DNA from: Aulostomus chinensis
Lineage: Eukaryota; Chordata; Actinopteri; Syngnathiformes; Aulostomidae
DNA: 64,000 nucleotides
Direction of reading: 5' to 3'
Assembly: GCA_037954235.1 (NCBI GenBank)
Contig: JBBMOA010000005.1
Span: 1,567,501-1,631,500, forward strand
The translations under genes and the position numbers were made by a program. This document shows positions 1 to 11,734 of the stretch, piece by piece (positions within the stretch are counted from its first letter, which is position 1; every line of letters begins with the position of its first letter). The notes below the pieces were generated by a model that had not been told where the DNA came from, did no database searches, and saw only the letters and a program-made list of their open reading frames with translations.

Positions 1-590
1 AAACCACTCTTACTTGCTGGGGTGTACTGTCCTCCTGCACCTCATTCTGAGTTCTTAGAAGAATTCCCTGACTTTCTGTCACAGACTCTCCAGCTGGTCC
101 AGAACACTGCTGCCCCCCTGACTAGAACTGGTAGCAGAGACCAGGTTTTTCCTGGACTGCTTCTCTGCATGGCTCCCTGTCAAATTCAGAACAGAATTTA
201 AAATTCTTCTTCTACCATCAAAGTCTTCAACAACCAGGCTCCTTCATCCCTGACAGAGCTCCTAGTCCCCTATGATCCAGCTAGAACCCTTCACTCCCAG
301 GATGCAGGATTCCTGCTGGTTCCTAGAGTTCTAACAGTAGAATGGAGCCAGAGCCTTCAGCTATAAGGCTCCCCTCCTGTGGAACCGTCTCCCAGTTTCA
401 GTCAAGGACTCAGACCCCCTCTCTGTGTTTAAGAGCAGACTTAAGACCTCCTTGTTGATCAGGCTTATAGTCAGGACTGCTTCGGCTGGCCCTTAGATCT
501 GCTGCTATAGGCTCAGACTGCTGGGATCTCCCATGATGCACTGGGCTTCTCTCTCCTCCTCCTATCCTCATACGTGTTACTAACTCCTCT
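1..590 (+). mobile_element. L2-like LINE, 3' end (ORF2 C-terminus and 3'UTR)
   Basis: The conceptual translation in broken frames reads as the region after the reverse transcriptase of fish L2/Maui-type LINEs: LQLVQN near 90, then phrases like NNQAPSSLTELLVPY (about 228-270), an AGFLLVPRV block near 305 and a TFKS-like end near 430. Bases 85-150 are nearly identical to 8,740-8,800 of the second L2 copy. From about 480 on the sequence resembles the typical pyrimidine-rich 3'UTR of this family. The copy starts outside the window, is frameshifted and is dead. Confidence 0.75.
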
Positions 591-915
591 TCTTCTCCCC
601 TCATCCCAGATCCTGGTGCTGCTGGAGGAGGCTGCAGACCTGAAGAGGCTCCAGCTGCCACCTGTAGCTCCACCTGCTCACGTCCCTGTCTGTCCATCAG
701 TATCTCCTCCTTTCTCTCCCTCTTTATCTCTGTCCCTCTCTTTCCGTCTGTCTCTCTGTCTTCCTCCATTCTCTGTCTTTTTCTCTGTCCCCCTCTCCTT
801 CTCTCTTTCCCCACTGATCCTGGATCTGCTCCACCTTCCTGCTTGGTAAAGGAAGGTTAAAAACAGACCAACAGACCCCAGAGCGGCAGGATCCACAACA
901 CCGTCTCCTCTTCCA
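591..915. other. pyrimidine-rich low-complexity stretch
   Basis: Bases about 700-830 are almost pure C/T (CTCTC, TCTGTC words). Open frames here (Ser/Leu/Pro-rich on +, Arg/Glu/Lys-rich on -) follow from composition and are not genes. I see nothing else. Confidence 0.7.
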
Positions 916-960
916 CAGGGCTGTGTGTTGAGCCCCCTCCTGTTCACTCTGCTGACATAC
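916..960 (+). mobile_element. reverse transcriptase motif fragment of a LINE
   Basis: Translates as GCVLSPLLFTLLT, the PQG-box motif of a non-LTR reverse transcriptase of a type other than the L2 at 1-590. Only about 15 codons survive. It ends in CAG followed by GTGAGG at 960/961, exactly where the duplicated module 961-1,222 begins. Confidence 0.5.
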
Positions 961-1222
961 AGGTGAGGACCAGATCCAAGTCAGATTCCTGATGATGTCA
1001 TCAGGGGGCTTTCCCAGTGTATTTGATCCTAGAATTCTGTCTTTGATCTCAGGACACATCAAAGAAACTGAATTCTGGCGAGTGTGTGAGAGCCTTCCAG
1101 GCTGGGCTAGAAAACCCATCTCAACCTTGTGTGCTCCAGAGGAGAAACCCCAAGCCTGTGTTGTAGCAGCAGGTAGAGCCATCAGTCCACCACCATGAAG
1201 CCCCACTTTGTCAAGGACCCTG
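961..1222 (+). repeat. module shared with both palindrome arms (zdhhc21 5' side)
   Basis: This stretch recurs almost base for base at 55,299-55,560 (+), and with an internal 128-bp deletion at about 21,935-22,064 (-). It includes the zdhhc21 start codon and the first nine codons after it. In the arms the homology stops abruptly at 1,222 and resumes with sequence matching 3,629 onward, so the arm copies carry a deletion relative to this locus. Confidence 0.85.
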
Positions 1223-2648
1223 CCGGCTGGCTGTGCTTCAGCATGCTGGTTGGAATCTGGCTGTATAACGCCATGGTCATCCCCAAGCTGGTGCTCCTTC
1301 CTCACTAGAAGGAAGCACACCTTCCAGGGGCGGTCCTTGTTGGTGAGTGTCTCTGACTGCTAGCGTTCCACTTTGTCATCACATCAGAAACCTCAGAATG
1401 ACACGTTGTTTCTTCTTCTGCAGCTTATTTTATTGCATCGGCCCTCTGTGTGGCAGCCCTGGTACGAGCCTCAGATCCTGGCCGTCCACCTGTGGACCCT
1501 CATCCCTCCCTCTGGTGAGGACGCAGACAAGATGGCCTCTTAGTTCCTCTCCTCCATGTGTTCCATGCGTACATGTCATTGTTTCATTCATCAGTCTTTC
1601 TTTTCAAGGTTCATATGCTTGTGGTTCAGCTCACCAAGTGGCACCGTTAGGAGTCTCTGTCACTGCGTTATTGGAAATGTGGTAAAATGAAGCCTCCTGG
1701 ACTGGTCAGCAGACCAAAGTCCTCCTTGAATGCTACATGAGTGTGTGACCACGTCAGCTGGAGCCAGAACCACCACAACGCCGCTGATCGCTCTCTCTCT
1801 TTGTGCCACAGAGCAACAGCACTGGACGCTGTGCAGGAAATGTGAGACAATGAGGTCTAAAAGGTCCCACCACTGCAGCGTTGTGACCACTGGGTACTCA
1901 GGATGGACCAGCACTGTCCCTGGTGAGGACACACACACACACACACACACGCAGGTCAACAGCGTTCCAAACACAAACGTATCAAAAGCTTCAGATTCAG
2001 CAGGTTGGGTCCTGTCAACACAACAAAGGTGGATGATGTCATCTCAAGGGTTCATTGTCCTCCAGGATCAACAACTGTGTAGGAGAGGACAACCACTGGC
2101 TCTTCCTGCAGCTCTGCCTCTACGCGCTGGTCCTCAGTCTCCTCACGCTGCTGCTGCTGCTCTTCTGCCACAGCTTCTATTTCCAGCCAGTAGCCACACC
2201 AGACCAGGTACATGCAGCAGGAAAGACCTCAGGTCAACAGGTTCTGCTGACCAGATGTGTTCAGAAGCTACCGGCGGCGTTTGAGACGTGAAATGTGCAC
2301 GTCAGGGTTAGTCTTCCTGATGTTTTCTGTTTTCCAAACCAGGAGACGTTCATGAAGTGGGTCAGCTGAGAGCCTCAGGAGTCCTGAGCGTCCTCGTGTT
2401 GGCTGGCATCAGCGTCCTGTCCTGCATCCAGATGTCAGGCATCCTCTCTGAGTCCTGCCTACTCACCTCCAGACTTCTGTTCCCTCTTCAGCTGAACGTT
2501 CCTGCTCGTTTGTGTTGTGCGTTTTCCTCCTAAAGAAACAACTTTGTGGTGGCGTTTATTTTGTAAGATGACGTCTCATCTTCCACTGTCCTTTACCCCC
2601 AACAGGACACGACCATGATTGAGAGAGCGGCTCAGCTCCCAGGTGACG
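1195..2648 (+). pseudogene. zdhhc21: zdhhc21-like palmitoyltransferase pseudogene (introns retained)
   Basis: ZDHHC21 is a four-pass membrane protein S-acyltransferase. Exons with GT/AG borders can be read in order. 1,195-1,342 starts MKPHFVKDPAGW and has the first membrane segment. 1,424-1,514 ends ALVRASDPGRPP. 1,812-1,922 is the start of the cysteine-rich domain (MRSKRSHHCS). 2,066-2,207 has INNCVGEDNHWLFLQLC and a membrane segment. 2,343 to about 2,455 has the fourth membrane region, and 2,606-2,648 has DTTMIERA. Breaks: TAG at 1,306-1,308 in place of the conserved Tyr codon; a one-base deletion near 1,878 in the cysteine-rich domain; the DHHC motif reads DQHC; exon six has no clear donor; the last exon is not found. 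Retained introns indicate a DNA duplicate, not a retrocopy. Family assignment is strong; loss of function is near certain. Confidence 0.88.
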
Positions 2649-3324
2649 GTGAGTGTGTTGACCTCTTGAGACCTTTTGGACTGTAGAATTGGTTGAAAGC
2701 AGTTTCCAGTGCAGGGCGACAGGGTTCCACTGTGGAACGGTTCTATTTGATCTCTTATTGGGAGTTCCACTGCAGAAACCCACCGTGGAATCCTTCTAAA
2801 CAGGAGTAACAGAGAGTGAGTCCTGTCACTTCTGGTTTGATATGCTAAGCTAAGCTACCTAGCTGCTAGCTACAGATGACACAGCCTGATAACAAAGCAT
2901 CTCATTGTCTCCAGTTCTCCTGCCCCACCTTCTCAAGTGAGGATTTCAATGTTTTCCTTCCAGCTCTGTCACGGGAGGTCCTGGCAGTTTGCTCTCTCAG
3001 GTTTGTGGAACTCTCTGGAAAGTCCTGTGGCTTGTCCCTGTGACACGGAGACAGACGCTCCAAGCCAGACACCATGACTTCCCCATGGTATAGGAGGGAT
3101 TACAAAATGAAGAGAAACATTGACCAGTGGTTCGTTCAGGACTTTCTTTATTGGAGTCCAAAATGTCATCAGGGCTCTCCTTTATTTAGCAGAAAACTCC
3201 TGTGTGCGACTCTCCAATTTGATATTCTGGGATTTTCTGTGTTGGTGTTGCCTGATCACCAAAATCTCATCAATATTTGGATCATTGCTCCTATGGACGG
3301 GAGATTGCTCATCAAGTCATCAAC
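2649..3324. other. unassigned intron-like sequence
   Basis: Lies between the last recognisable zdhhc21 exon and the Tc1 fragment. It holds a GCTAGC-rich stretch near 2,840-2,880, common in fish MITEs. The open frame at 3,074-3,370 shows no family I recognise. Confidence 0.4.
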
Positions 3325-3722
3325 AAAGGCCCCAGCACAGGAAGACCAAGAGTCTCCTGAGGTCCTCTGAGTCCCCAGCCTCAGGAATCCCAAGCTAGCA
3401 GCTCCTCAGACTGGAGCCCAGATAAAAGCCTCCCAGAGTTCTAGTAGCAGACACGTCTCTACATCAACGCTCAGAGGAGACGGCGCCAATCAGGCCTTTG
3501 GAGTCAAACAGCTGCTAAGAAACCACTGCTAAGGAAGAGCAGCAGGCAGGACATTGGTTTGGACCAAGACATTCAAGGAGGGGACATCAGACCAGAGGAC
3601 ATCTGGGCTTTGGTCTGATGAGTCCACATGGGAGATCTTTGGTTCCACCGCCGTGGCTTTGTGGACACAGAGAAGATTCACAGAGGTCTCTCCATGCAGG
3701 GTTCCATGAGCCACATGGAGGC
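3325..3722 (+). mobile_element. Tc1-like transposase fragment
   Basis: Reads like the middle of a fish Tc1/mariner transposase gene: the ...GRPR end of the paired-type DNA-binding region near 3,335, the block before the catalytic core at about 3,390-3,530, and near 3,610 the stretch corresponding to WSDESxFEIFGS that holds the second catalytic Asp, then the NRR-like region to about 3,690. Frames are shifted several times and no terminal inverted repeats are visible. The 3' part from 3,629 is the same sequence fused to zdhhc21 in the palindrome arms. Confidence 0.8.
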
Positions 3723-3826
3723 CTCTCCTGTCCTCTCCTCTCTCTCCTCTCCTCTCCTCTCCTCTCCTTTCCTCTCCTCCCCTCTCCTCTCCTCTCCTCT
3801 CCTCTCCTCTCCTCTCCTCTCCTTTT
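3722..3826 (+). repeat. (CCTCT)n microsatellite
   Basis: About 100 bases of CTCTCCTCTCC words, immediately after the Tc1 fragment. The same pyrimidine tract, expanded to about 280-340 bp, follows the Tc1 fragment in both arms. Confidence 0.95.
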
Positions 3827-3930
3827 TACCTGTCAAAGGTTTTCTCAGGAGTTTCTCCTCAGTCCATGTGAGGCTCTAAGACCAGAGGATGTTGTTATGA
3901 TGCCATGTAAGGCCCTGAAGAAAAACTGCT

Positions 3931-5465
3931 GGTAAAACAGGCTCCACCAATCAAACTGCTGGTAAAAACAGGCTCCACCAATCAAACTCTCTGTTGAAAA
4001 CAGGCTCCGCCAATCAAACAGCTGGTGAAAACAGGCTCCGCCAATCAAACTCTCTGGTGAAAACAGGCTCCGCCAATCAAACTCTCTGGTGAAAACAGGC
4101 TCCGCCAATCAAACTGCTGGTGAAAACAGGCTCCACCAATCAAACTGCTGGTGAAAACAGGCTCCGCCAATCAAACTGCTGGTGAAAACAGGCTCCACCA
4201 ATCAAGCTCTCTGGTGAAAACAGGCTCCACCAATCAAACTGCTGGTGAAAACAGGCTCCGCCAATCAAACTCTCTGGTGAAAACAGGCTCCGCCAATCAA
4301 ACTGCTGGTAAAACAGGTTCCGCCAATCAAACTCTCTGGTGAAAACAGGCTCCACCAATCAAACTGCTGGTGAAAACAGGCTCCGCCAATCACACTCTCT
4401 GGTGAAAACAGGCTCCGCCAATCAAACTGCTGGTGAAAACAGGCTCCACCAATCAAGCTCTCTGGTGAAAACAGGCTCCGCCAATCAAACTGCTGGTGAA
4501 AACAGGCTCCGCCAATCAAACTGCTGGTGAAAACAGGCTCCGCCAATCAAACTGCTGGTGAAAACTGGCTCCACCAATCAAACTCTCTGGTGAAAACAGG
4601 CTCCACCAATCAAACAGCTGGTGAAAACAGGCTCGACCAGTCAAACTGTCTGGTGAAAACAGGCTCCGCCAATCAAACTCTCTGGTGAAAACAGGCTCCA
4701 CCAATCAAACCGCTGGTGAAAACAGGCTTCGCCAATCAAACTCTCTGGTGAAAACAGGCTCCGCCAATCAAACTGCTGGTGAAAACAGGCTCCGCCAATC
4801 AAACTCTCTGGTGAAAACAGGCTCCACCAATCAAACTGCTGGTGAAAACAGGCTCCGCCAATCAAACTGCTGGTAAAACAGGTTCCGCCAATCAAATTCT
4901 CTGGTGAAAACAGGCTCCACCAATCAAACTCTCTGGTGAAAACAGGCTCCGCCAATCAAACTCTCTGGTGAAAACAGGCTCCGCCAATCAAACTGCTGGT
5001 GAAAACAGGCTCCACCAATCAAACTGCTGGTGAAAACAGGCTCCGCCAATCAAACTCTCTGGTGAAAACAGGCTCCGCCAATCAAACTCTCTGGTGAAAA
5101 CAGGCTCCGCCAATCAAACTGCTGGTGAAAACAGGCTCCGCCAATCAAACTGCTGGTGAAAACAGGCTCCGCCAATCAAACTCTCTGGTGAAAAAAGGCT
5201 CCGCCAATCAAACTGCTGGTGAAAACAGGCTCCACCAATCAAACTGCTGGTGAAAACAGGCTCCACCAATCAAACCGCTGGTGAAAACAGGCTCCACCAA
5301 TCAAACCGCTGGTGAAAACAGGCTCCGCCAATCAAACTCTCTGGTGAAAACAGGCTCCACCAATCAAACCGCTGGTGAAAACGGGCTCCACCAATCAAAC
5401 TCTCTGGTGAAAACAGGCTCCGCCAATCAAACTCTCTGGTGAAAACAGGCTCCACCAATCAAACT
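3931..5465 (+). repeat. 31/32-bp minisatellite, about 48 copies
   Basis: Unit GGTGAAAACAGGCTCCGCCA followed by ATCAAACTGCT (31 bp) or ATCAAACTCTCT (32 bp). The two unit types are interspersed, with point variants such as CCACCAATC and CCGCCAATC. Every unit carries CCAATCA, close to the CCAAT-box core. Long open frames on both strands are by-products of the repeat. Confidence 0.97.
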
Positions 5466-5600
5466 GCCTCAACTCAACAAGGTTTTTGACGGAAGTTCTG
5501 TTTCTCTTCCAGCCAAATTCAGACGTGGCCAACCAACTCAGCAGCAGCTGGACAGATGTGTGGAGAGCCTGAGATGGGAACAAACAAACCCAAATAGGAA

Positions 5601-5985
5601 ACGCTGCTGAAGCTGTGGACGCCACCCCATAAAGAGGACATGTCCACCAAGAAGGAGCTCATCAAGAGTGTGATGAAGCCCAGGTGGAGGGGCCTCTCCA
5701 TCAAAGACTTTGACGGAGACAAAGGAAAAGGTAGGCCATGGGATTTTCTTTGGAAGGAGAGAAAATGTCTCCACATCGAGAGCATCTGAACAATTGTGGC
5801 TACATTTTACCAGCACCCAGAGCAGCCTGCAATGTTTCATGGCTCCTAACGTTTGACTCCAAGTTTCATCTTCTCTTGTGTACAGGGGTGATGGCAAATG
5901 GCAGATTTCTCCAAGGGGAGATGGTGTGTGACACCACGGCAGAGTCACCCAGCTTCAGAAGGGAGAACCATGTTGGGCTCATGAA
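5601..5985 (+). pseudogene. KMT5A-like SET-domain gene fragment (two exons)
   Basis: Exon one (about 5,601-5,730, ends at a GT donor) reads KKELIKSVMKPRW then LSIKDFDGDKGKG. Exon two (from 5,886, after TTGTGTACAG) reads GVMANGRFLQGEMVCD and, after a one-base loss, HGRV. This matches the start of the SET domain in KMT5A-like proteins that are multi-copy in teleosts (GKG...KGxxVCDYHGE). KMT5A is a histone H4K20 monomethyltransferase. The cofactor and catalytic half of the SET domain is absent. An in-frame TAG lies at 5,595-5,597. Family from motif memory only; moderate confidence. Confidence 0.55.
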
Positions 5986-6584
5986 GACAGGAGGTGTGTT
6001 TGGCCCTGAGCTGAAGCTGACGCTTGAATTTCATGGAGGAGTTCTAATAGCCGTGGTCTGTGCTTTCATGCCTTTATTTGGACACTCAAGAATGGAAAGC
6101 TTTTATTTTGAAATGATCCTGAAGTCACTCCACATCCTAGTTTGACTCAGTGGTCTGTGCTGTCTTCAGAACAGGCCCAGAACACCCACTCAACATGTGG
6201 AGTGTGTGGATGTGGGACACCAATCAGAGATGTTGATTGTAAAGCTGTCGAAACTGCAGGAGGGAAGATCCATTCAAACCTTTATTGCCACGAGAGGCTC
6301 ACTGGGGAGGCAGAAACAGCACAGGAACAACGCAGTCCATTCACTTCCTCATAGGCTGCTCTCTTGCGCCCTCTACAGGGTCAAACTAGTTCTAGTTCTT
6401 CCAAGTTCCCACATCCTTCCCCTTCAGCGAGCTCTATATATTCCCAAAAGGAAACAAAACCAGAACAAACAAGATTTTGGAGGAAGGTGCTGGACCTCCA
6501 CCGCTCTGGCTGGGCTGCTAGGAGGCTCCGCCCCCGTGAGCAGGCAACGCTTTTGCTGTCCTCTCCTCTTTTTCCTCACACACA

Positions 6585-6620
<36 letters not shown>

Positions 6621-7165
6621 TGCCCAGCTCCCATCCACACAATCACCATCACAGTCACCTCCTTCCCACACTCAGACATTCTCCTCCTTTGACAATCAAC
6701 CAGGAGAACTGCTGGACTGTGTGTGTGTTGACCTCTGACCTCCAGGTCAGACACCAGGACAATCAGTGCACTGTGGAATGCTTCTTACGCTGTATTGGTC
6801 TGAAGAGCGTCCGTATTGTAAATATTTCCTCATGGCCATGTTTTTCCATCCTGGTAATCTTGTCACTGTCTCATATTTATGGATTCACAATTATAAAGTA
6901 CGGTGCCACTTGAACTTCTTTGTGTTCAGCCTTGTCCTTCTGCACTCCTTGAGTGAATCCAGTCTTCTGAGCCTCGCCAAATCTCAGTTCCTTTTTCCTC
7001 CTACTTTGGGACCTCTTATTGACCCACTGGTGACACATTGGTGCTAAATTCAGTGTCATGTCCCACTGTAACAGAGGGCGCTGTTGTCCACCTTAGTCCC
7101 TCCCAAACTGATCATTTCATCCATAGAGCAGAAGGCACCTTAGCAACAACTCTGGACTCTGCTGG
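5986..7165. other. no gene seen; CA microsatellite inside
   Basis: Open frames here are short and unlike any family I know. A (CA)n tract occupies about 6,578-6,617. The rest is ordinary non-coding sequence. Confidence 0.5.
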
Positions 7166-8825
7166 CCCCCTAAAGTAGAAAACTATGAACCCAAGGAAAC
7201 AAGCACCTTGGTACGGTTGTGGAACCTGACAGCTTCAACAAGAAACCCAGAAACTGGAGAGAAGATGGCGCTGCTCCAAACTGGAGGAGTCACATGGAGT
7301 CTGGCAAGATGGCCTTAGAACCTAGAAGAAAGCCCCTGGTAGAACCAGAGCAGCCGACTACTCAGCACTAATAGAGTAACTCAAGAACAACCCAGGTTCC
7401 TCTTCAGTACTGGAGCCAGACTACTGAACCAAGTAGTCCTGTTTCCCTGGGCAGCAAAGAGTTCATGGACTTCTTTAACGACAAAATTCTCCTGATTAGA
7501 GAGAAACTTCTTCTCCTGCTGCCATCAGCTGACAACATGGCCCCTAGAACCCAGAACCTTAGAGGCAGCTGGAGGACCAGACACACACTTGGATAGTTTT
7601 TCTCCCATCAGCCTTCATGAGCTCAGTTCAATAATGTCCTCCTCTAAACCTCCACCTGTCTCCTGGACCCCATCCCAACTAAGCTGCTCCAAGACTCTCT
7701 CCCCTCGTTAGCCCCTCCCTCTTAGATATGATCAATGTGGCGCTGGTATCTGGTTCCGTCCCTCAGTCCTTTAAAGTAGCAGGAATGAAACCCTCCTCAA
7801 AAACAAGCCTGGATCCAGAAGTTCTACCAACTACAGACCAACATCACATCTTCCTTTTCTCTCCAAGGTTCTGGAGAAAGCAGTTGCTAAACAGCTCTGG
7901 GACTTCTCCACAGCAACAGCTGATTGGAGGATTCAGTCAGGTTCCAGGTTCATCCTAGCACAGAAACAGAACTAGTCAAAGGTACCAGTGACCTCCTGCT
8001 GGTACCAGATGAGGGACTGGTCTCTGTGCTGGTCTGATTTAGATCTCAGTGCAGCTTTGATACCATTGACCACCATATCCTTCTACAGGGACTGGAACCT
8101 GTCACTGGTATGAAAGGAACCACACTAAACTGGTTCAAGTCATATTTACTGGGTAATCTCAGTTGGTACCAGTTAATGATGGTTCCTCTGAGACCACTAC
8201 AGTCAGTTCTGGTGTTCCTCAAGGGTCTGTGCTTGGACCAGTCCTCTTCACCCTGGACCTGCTTCCTCTAGGTCACATGATCAGGAAACTCTCCATTAAT
8301 GTTCACTGCTATGCAGACGACACTCAGCTGAACTCATCAATGATCCACATGGAACAAACCAGCTGACTGAACTGGAGGCCTGTCTGAAGGACAGGAAACA
8401 TGGAGGACCATCATTTCCTTTATTAAACTCTGATAAACTGAAGTTCTGGTGCTGGGCCCAAACACCTGAGGACCACCTGATCTGATGAGACAGGTACCCT
8501 GGATGGCACCACCCTGGCCCCCAGCACCACTGTAAGGAACCTAGGAGTTCTCTTTGACCAGGACCCTTCAACTCCCACATTCAACAAATCTCCAGGACGC
8601 CTTCTTCCATCTACGTAACATCGCTAAGATCAGACACATCCTGGCTCAAGAAGATGCAGAAAAACTAGTCCCTGCTTTTGTCACTTCCAGGCTGGATTAC
8701 TGCACCTCCCTCCTACCAGGCTGGACTAGTAAGTCCCTAAAGACTCTCCAGCTGGTCCAGAACGCTGCTGCCACGTGTTGACTAGAACTGGTAGCAGAGA
8801 CCAGGTCTCTCCTGGACCAGAGGAA
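7166..8825 (+). mobile_element. L2-like LINE, ORF2 remnant with reverse transcriptase
   Basis: In shifting frames: the region before the RT (INVALVSGSVPQSFKVA-like block near 7,730), a degraded RPIS...SKVLEK box near 7,835-7,880, DLSAAFDTIDHHILL near 8,040-8,085, SSGVPQGSVLGPVLF (about 8,208-8,252), and the catalytic YADDTQL box near 8,310-8,330. The C-terminal LQLVQNAAA block is near 8,750. The YADD aspartates are preserved although frames are broken at several places. Truncated at both ends. Confidence 0.85.
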
Positions 8826-10700
8826 AAACTGGGGAGTAATTTTCCCAGAGTAATTATTTTAGAGTTATTATTTTCCTCTTCAGTAGTCGTATCTACTCAT
8901 TTGGAGTCATAAATATCTCCTGTGACCAATAGAGTGAGAGCAATTTTCCAGAAGAATTTCTATTGGAGTAATACAGCAAGGCCCCGCCTACTATGTCCAG
9001 GTTTTTGAATTCTAAAGGCGCCATTGTCTCAGCCCGCACTTCTCCGCATCGGCATTACTCGGCACTCGCAGAGTCTGCAGACGGGACCACAATAATACCG
9101 TACATTGGACTTCATATTTTTCCTCACTTTGATGGATCAGAAACCAGGTCAGACTATTATTGTTTAACTTAGTAAACAGCAATGTTTGTTACTGATTTGC
9201 AACTTTTCAGCTGGCCACAGCTACTTACCCACAGACGTTAGCATGTTTGCTAGCACCAGGAGTACTACTAATTATTAGGAACAGTATTGGCAAGGCTATG
9301 TCATGCATATTCATTCGTGTATTTACAAGGGAGGGATGGTTCACATTAAAAATCAATATGTCGGTTTTCACATTCATGTGAATCGTCCAGAATTAACCCT
9401 GAAGCTCGTTTCCATCTGCAGCCCCTGAGCAGGCTTTTTGTGGTCATAAAACTATCCATACAAAAACTGACATCGATAAACTATGCAACAAGACAAGTAG
9501 ACATCGTACAGGAGACGGAACAATTGTTCGACGTTTTAATGGTGGCCGCACTCGCCGAGACACGTGTGTTTGACTCTGAACAGAGTGATTTGGTTTGCTT
9601 GTCCTTCATATCTCGTCCGCCGTACATCTACAAAACGCTGAATTTTCGAATCATATAATGTCAAATCATATAGTCAATGCCTGAACTGTTGTGCCCGATG
9701 TCGGTGGTTTTCAACAAGTAGTCCGGGGACCCCCAGTTGTCCTTGAGCGAATTCCAGGTGGTCCCCAGCTAAATGGAGAGTTGCTAACCCAAACTGACCC
9801 TTCTAGATTCTTTAGCTCTTGACCCTTCTAGATCTTTAACTCTTGAGGTTTTATTGCACAACCAAGAGTCCACTTGTGTTATATTGTATCTCTTTATTTG
9901 CCTCAAAGGATGCAAGCTGTCAGGGTGAAGTGTCTCCACAGGCAGAAGTCCATTTGCTATGAAGGGCAACTGACCTTCAATTCATTTTTGGAGTGTGGTG
10001 AGTGAAACAAATTGCACATGGAATAGAATTGTCATCTACCAAATAGTGTATTTTGACTGCAGCTCCCATCTATAAATATGTTGTTCCAGGGGCCCTGAGA
10101 AAGATTTGAGTTGAAAATGTTTGCTTTAAAAAATTATATTTAGACAAATATTTGCACAAATTTTAATGCTTTTTCAAAAATGGCAGTTGTACGAGCTCAC
10201 AAAACAGCACTCAGTGGTGCACTACAAGCTTGTATATCTGCTAATATTGATATTCAAACAGTTTTCTGAAAAGAACAACAAAAAAGTCTTATGTTTTTGT
10301 ATCAGTGGCGCTCAATATTTCATGTCAGGGATCCCCCAAAATTATATGTCTTTGGCCGCAGACCCCCATCTGAATATCTGTTGTTTCAGGGACAGAAGCA
10401 AAGATTTGTGTTACAAATGTTGACTGTGAAAGATTTTAGGCACCTTTTCAAGATTCTTGAAAAAATATCAGATCTGCAAGCTCATAGTGCACTACTCGGG
10501 GGCAGACTTTGCGCTTGTAGATCTTCTATTTTTCAACAGTTAAAGCATGACGCTATAATGCTTAAAACACCAAGAGGTGTTCCCGCCCAAAATGGGTTAA
10601 TGGTTAAAGTGGTTTGAATTATAGTGACACAGATGCATGGCCTTTAATAATAATAAAATAAATACATTGCAGTCAGATTCATCAATGTTGTGCAATCTTG
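8826..10700. other. no gene assigned; dispersed repeat copies
   Basis: A GC-richer 200-bp patch near 9,000-9,160 ends in ATGGATCAGAAACCAG then GTCAGAC and could be a first exon of the SAMD3-like gene; this is a guess. Bases 10,050-10,160 and 10,310-10,500 resemble each other and 15,010-15,200 (a GACCCCCATCTGAA...GTTGTTTCAGG motif), so they are copies of one dispersed non-coding element. Confidence 0.5.
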
Positions 10701-10710
10701 TTTTGTCTGC

Positions 10711-11664
10711 AGTTTCCAAGAAATTTGCAATTCCAATCTTGGATTTAAAAGTCTATGACGATCTGAACACTGAGGTTGATGAGTAGGCGTTTACGTTTCT
10801 TGTGAATAAACCACACCTGGGTGTGCTTGAGGTGCGTTTACCTCAAGGCTCACATCCTGAAGGTGTGGCACTTATTACTCGGAGTCATATAATGCACACA
10901 GTCCTTGCTAACCTAGAATGTGAAGTATTTTTGCACTTCAAAATGCTCTTTGTTTCAAAACACCCAATGTAATGCAACATGGATCCATCCTCATCGAACA
11001 CAATCTTTTTCCATTCTACGTGTAGCAAATGATCCCCTCTTGCTGATAGTATCACACCTGGACTGCTAGATTCAGCAAGCCCCTCAAGCCACTCCATTGC
11101 CAGCTCCAGAAGCTCCTTTGTCAGCTCCAGTGTGGAAAACGAGGGGGACTCTGATGACGTCATCATTTTGCAGCCAAGTCCTGCCCGAAGTAACAGAGCT
11201 GACCAGACTCGTCTCGCTCAGGTGAGCCTTGATGACTGTTTGAAATCGAGATGCTGATTCTGATAAGGGGGAAAAGCCCATGTACAGTTTTGAAGTAAAG
11301 GGGGGATGGTGGCCACTCACTTATTCTCGTGCCTTCATATTGTCATTTTGACTCAGCCCCCTTCGTGTTGCAACCTGAGATTGACAGAATAGTCGTTTAC
11401 CTTCTCCCACTTCGATGATTGAAAGGATTCTGAAGGAGAAACCTGGAGGGGAGAGGATCATGAATGAGCATGCTCAGACAAAAAGTCTGACAGATTCTCG
11501 GAGACGTGACATGGTGAAGATACTGGTGGCACACATGGCCAGTGAACATGGGTATGACGGCATGATGAACATGAGCACCCAATGTACACTTTTTGTTTTA
11601 ATTGGTGCAGACCAAGAGCCTTTTTTTGCAGAAGGCATCAGGAAACAATACTTTTGTTTGTATC

Positions 11665-11734
<70 letters not shown>

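Noticed and set aside
4140..5458. Many frames of 60-100 codons with repeated GGACFHQQFDW or similar
   Set aside because: They arise from the 31/32-bp minisatellite; both strands are equally open and 31-bp units cannot keep a frame by selection.
5510..5600. Last exon of zdhhc21 after the TCTTCCAG acceptor
   Set aside because: The translation in no frame gives the expected C-terminal Trp-rich segment; more likely part of the KMT5A-like fragment.
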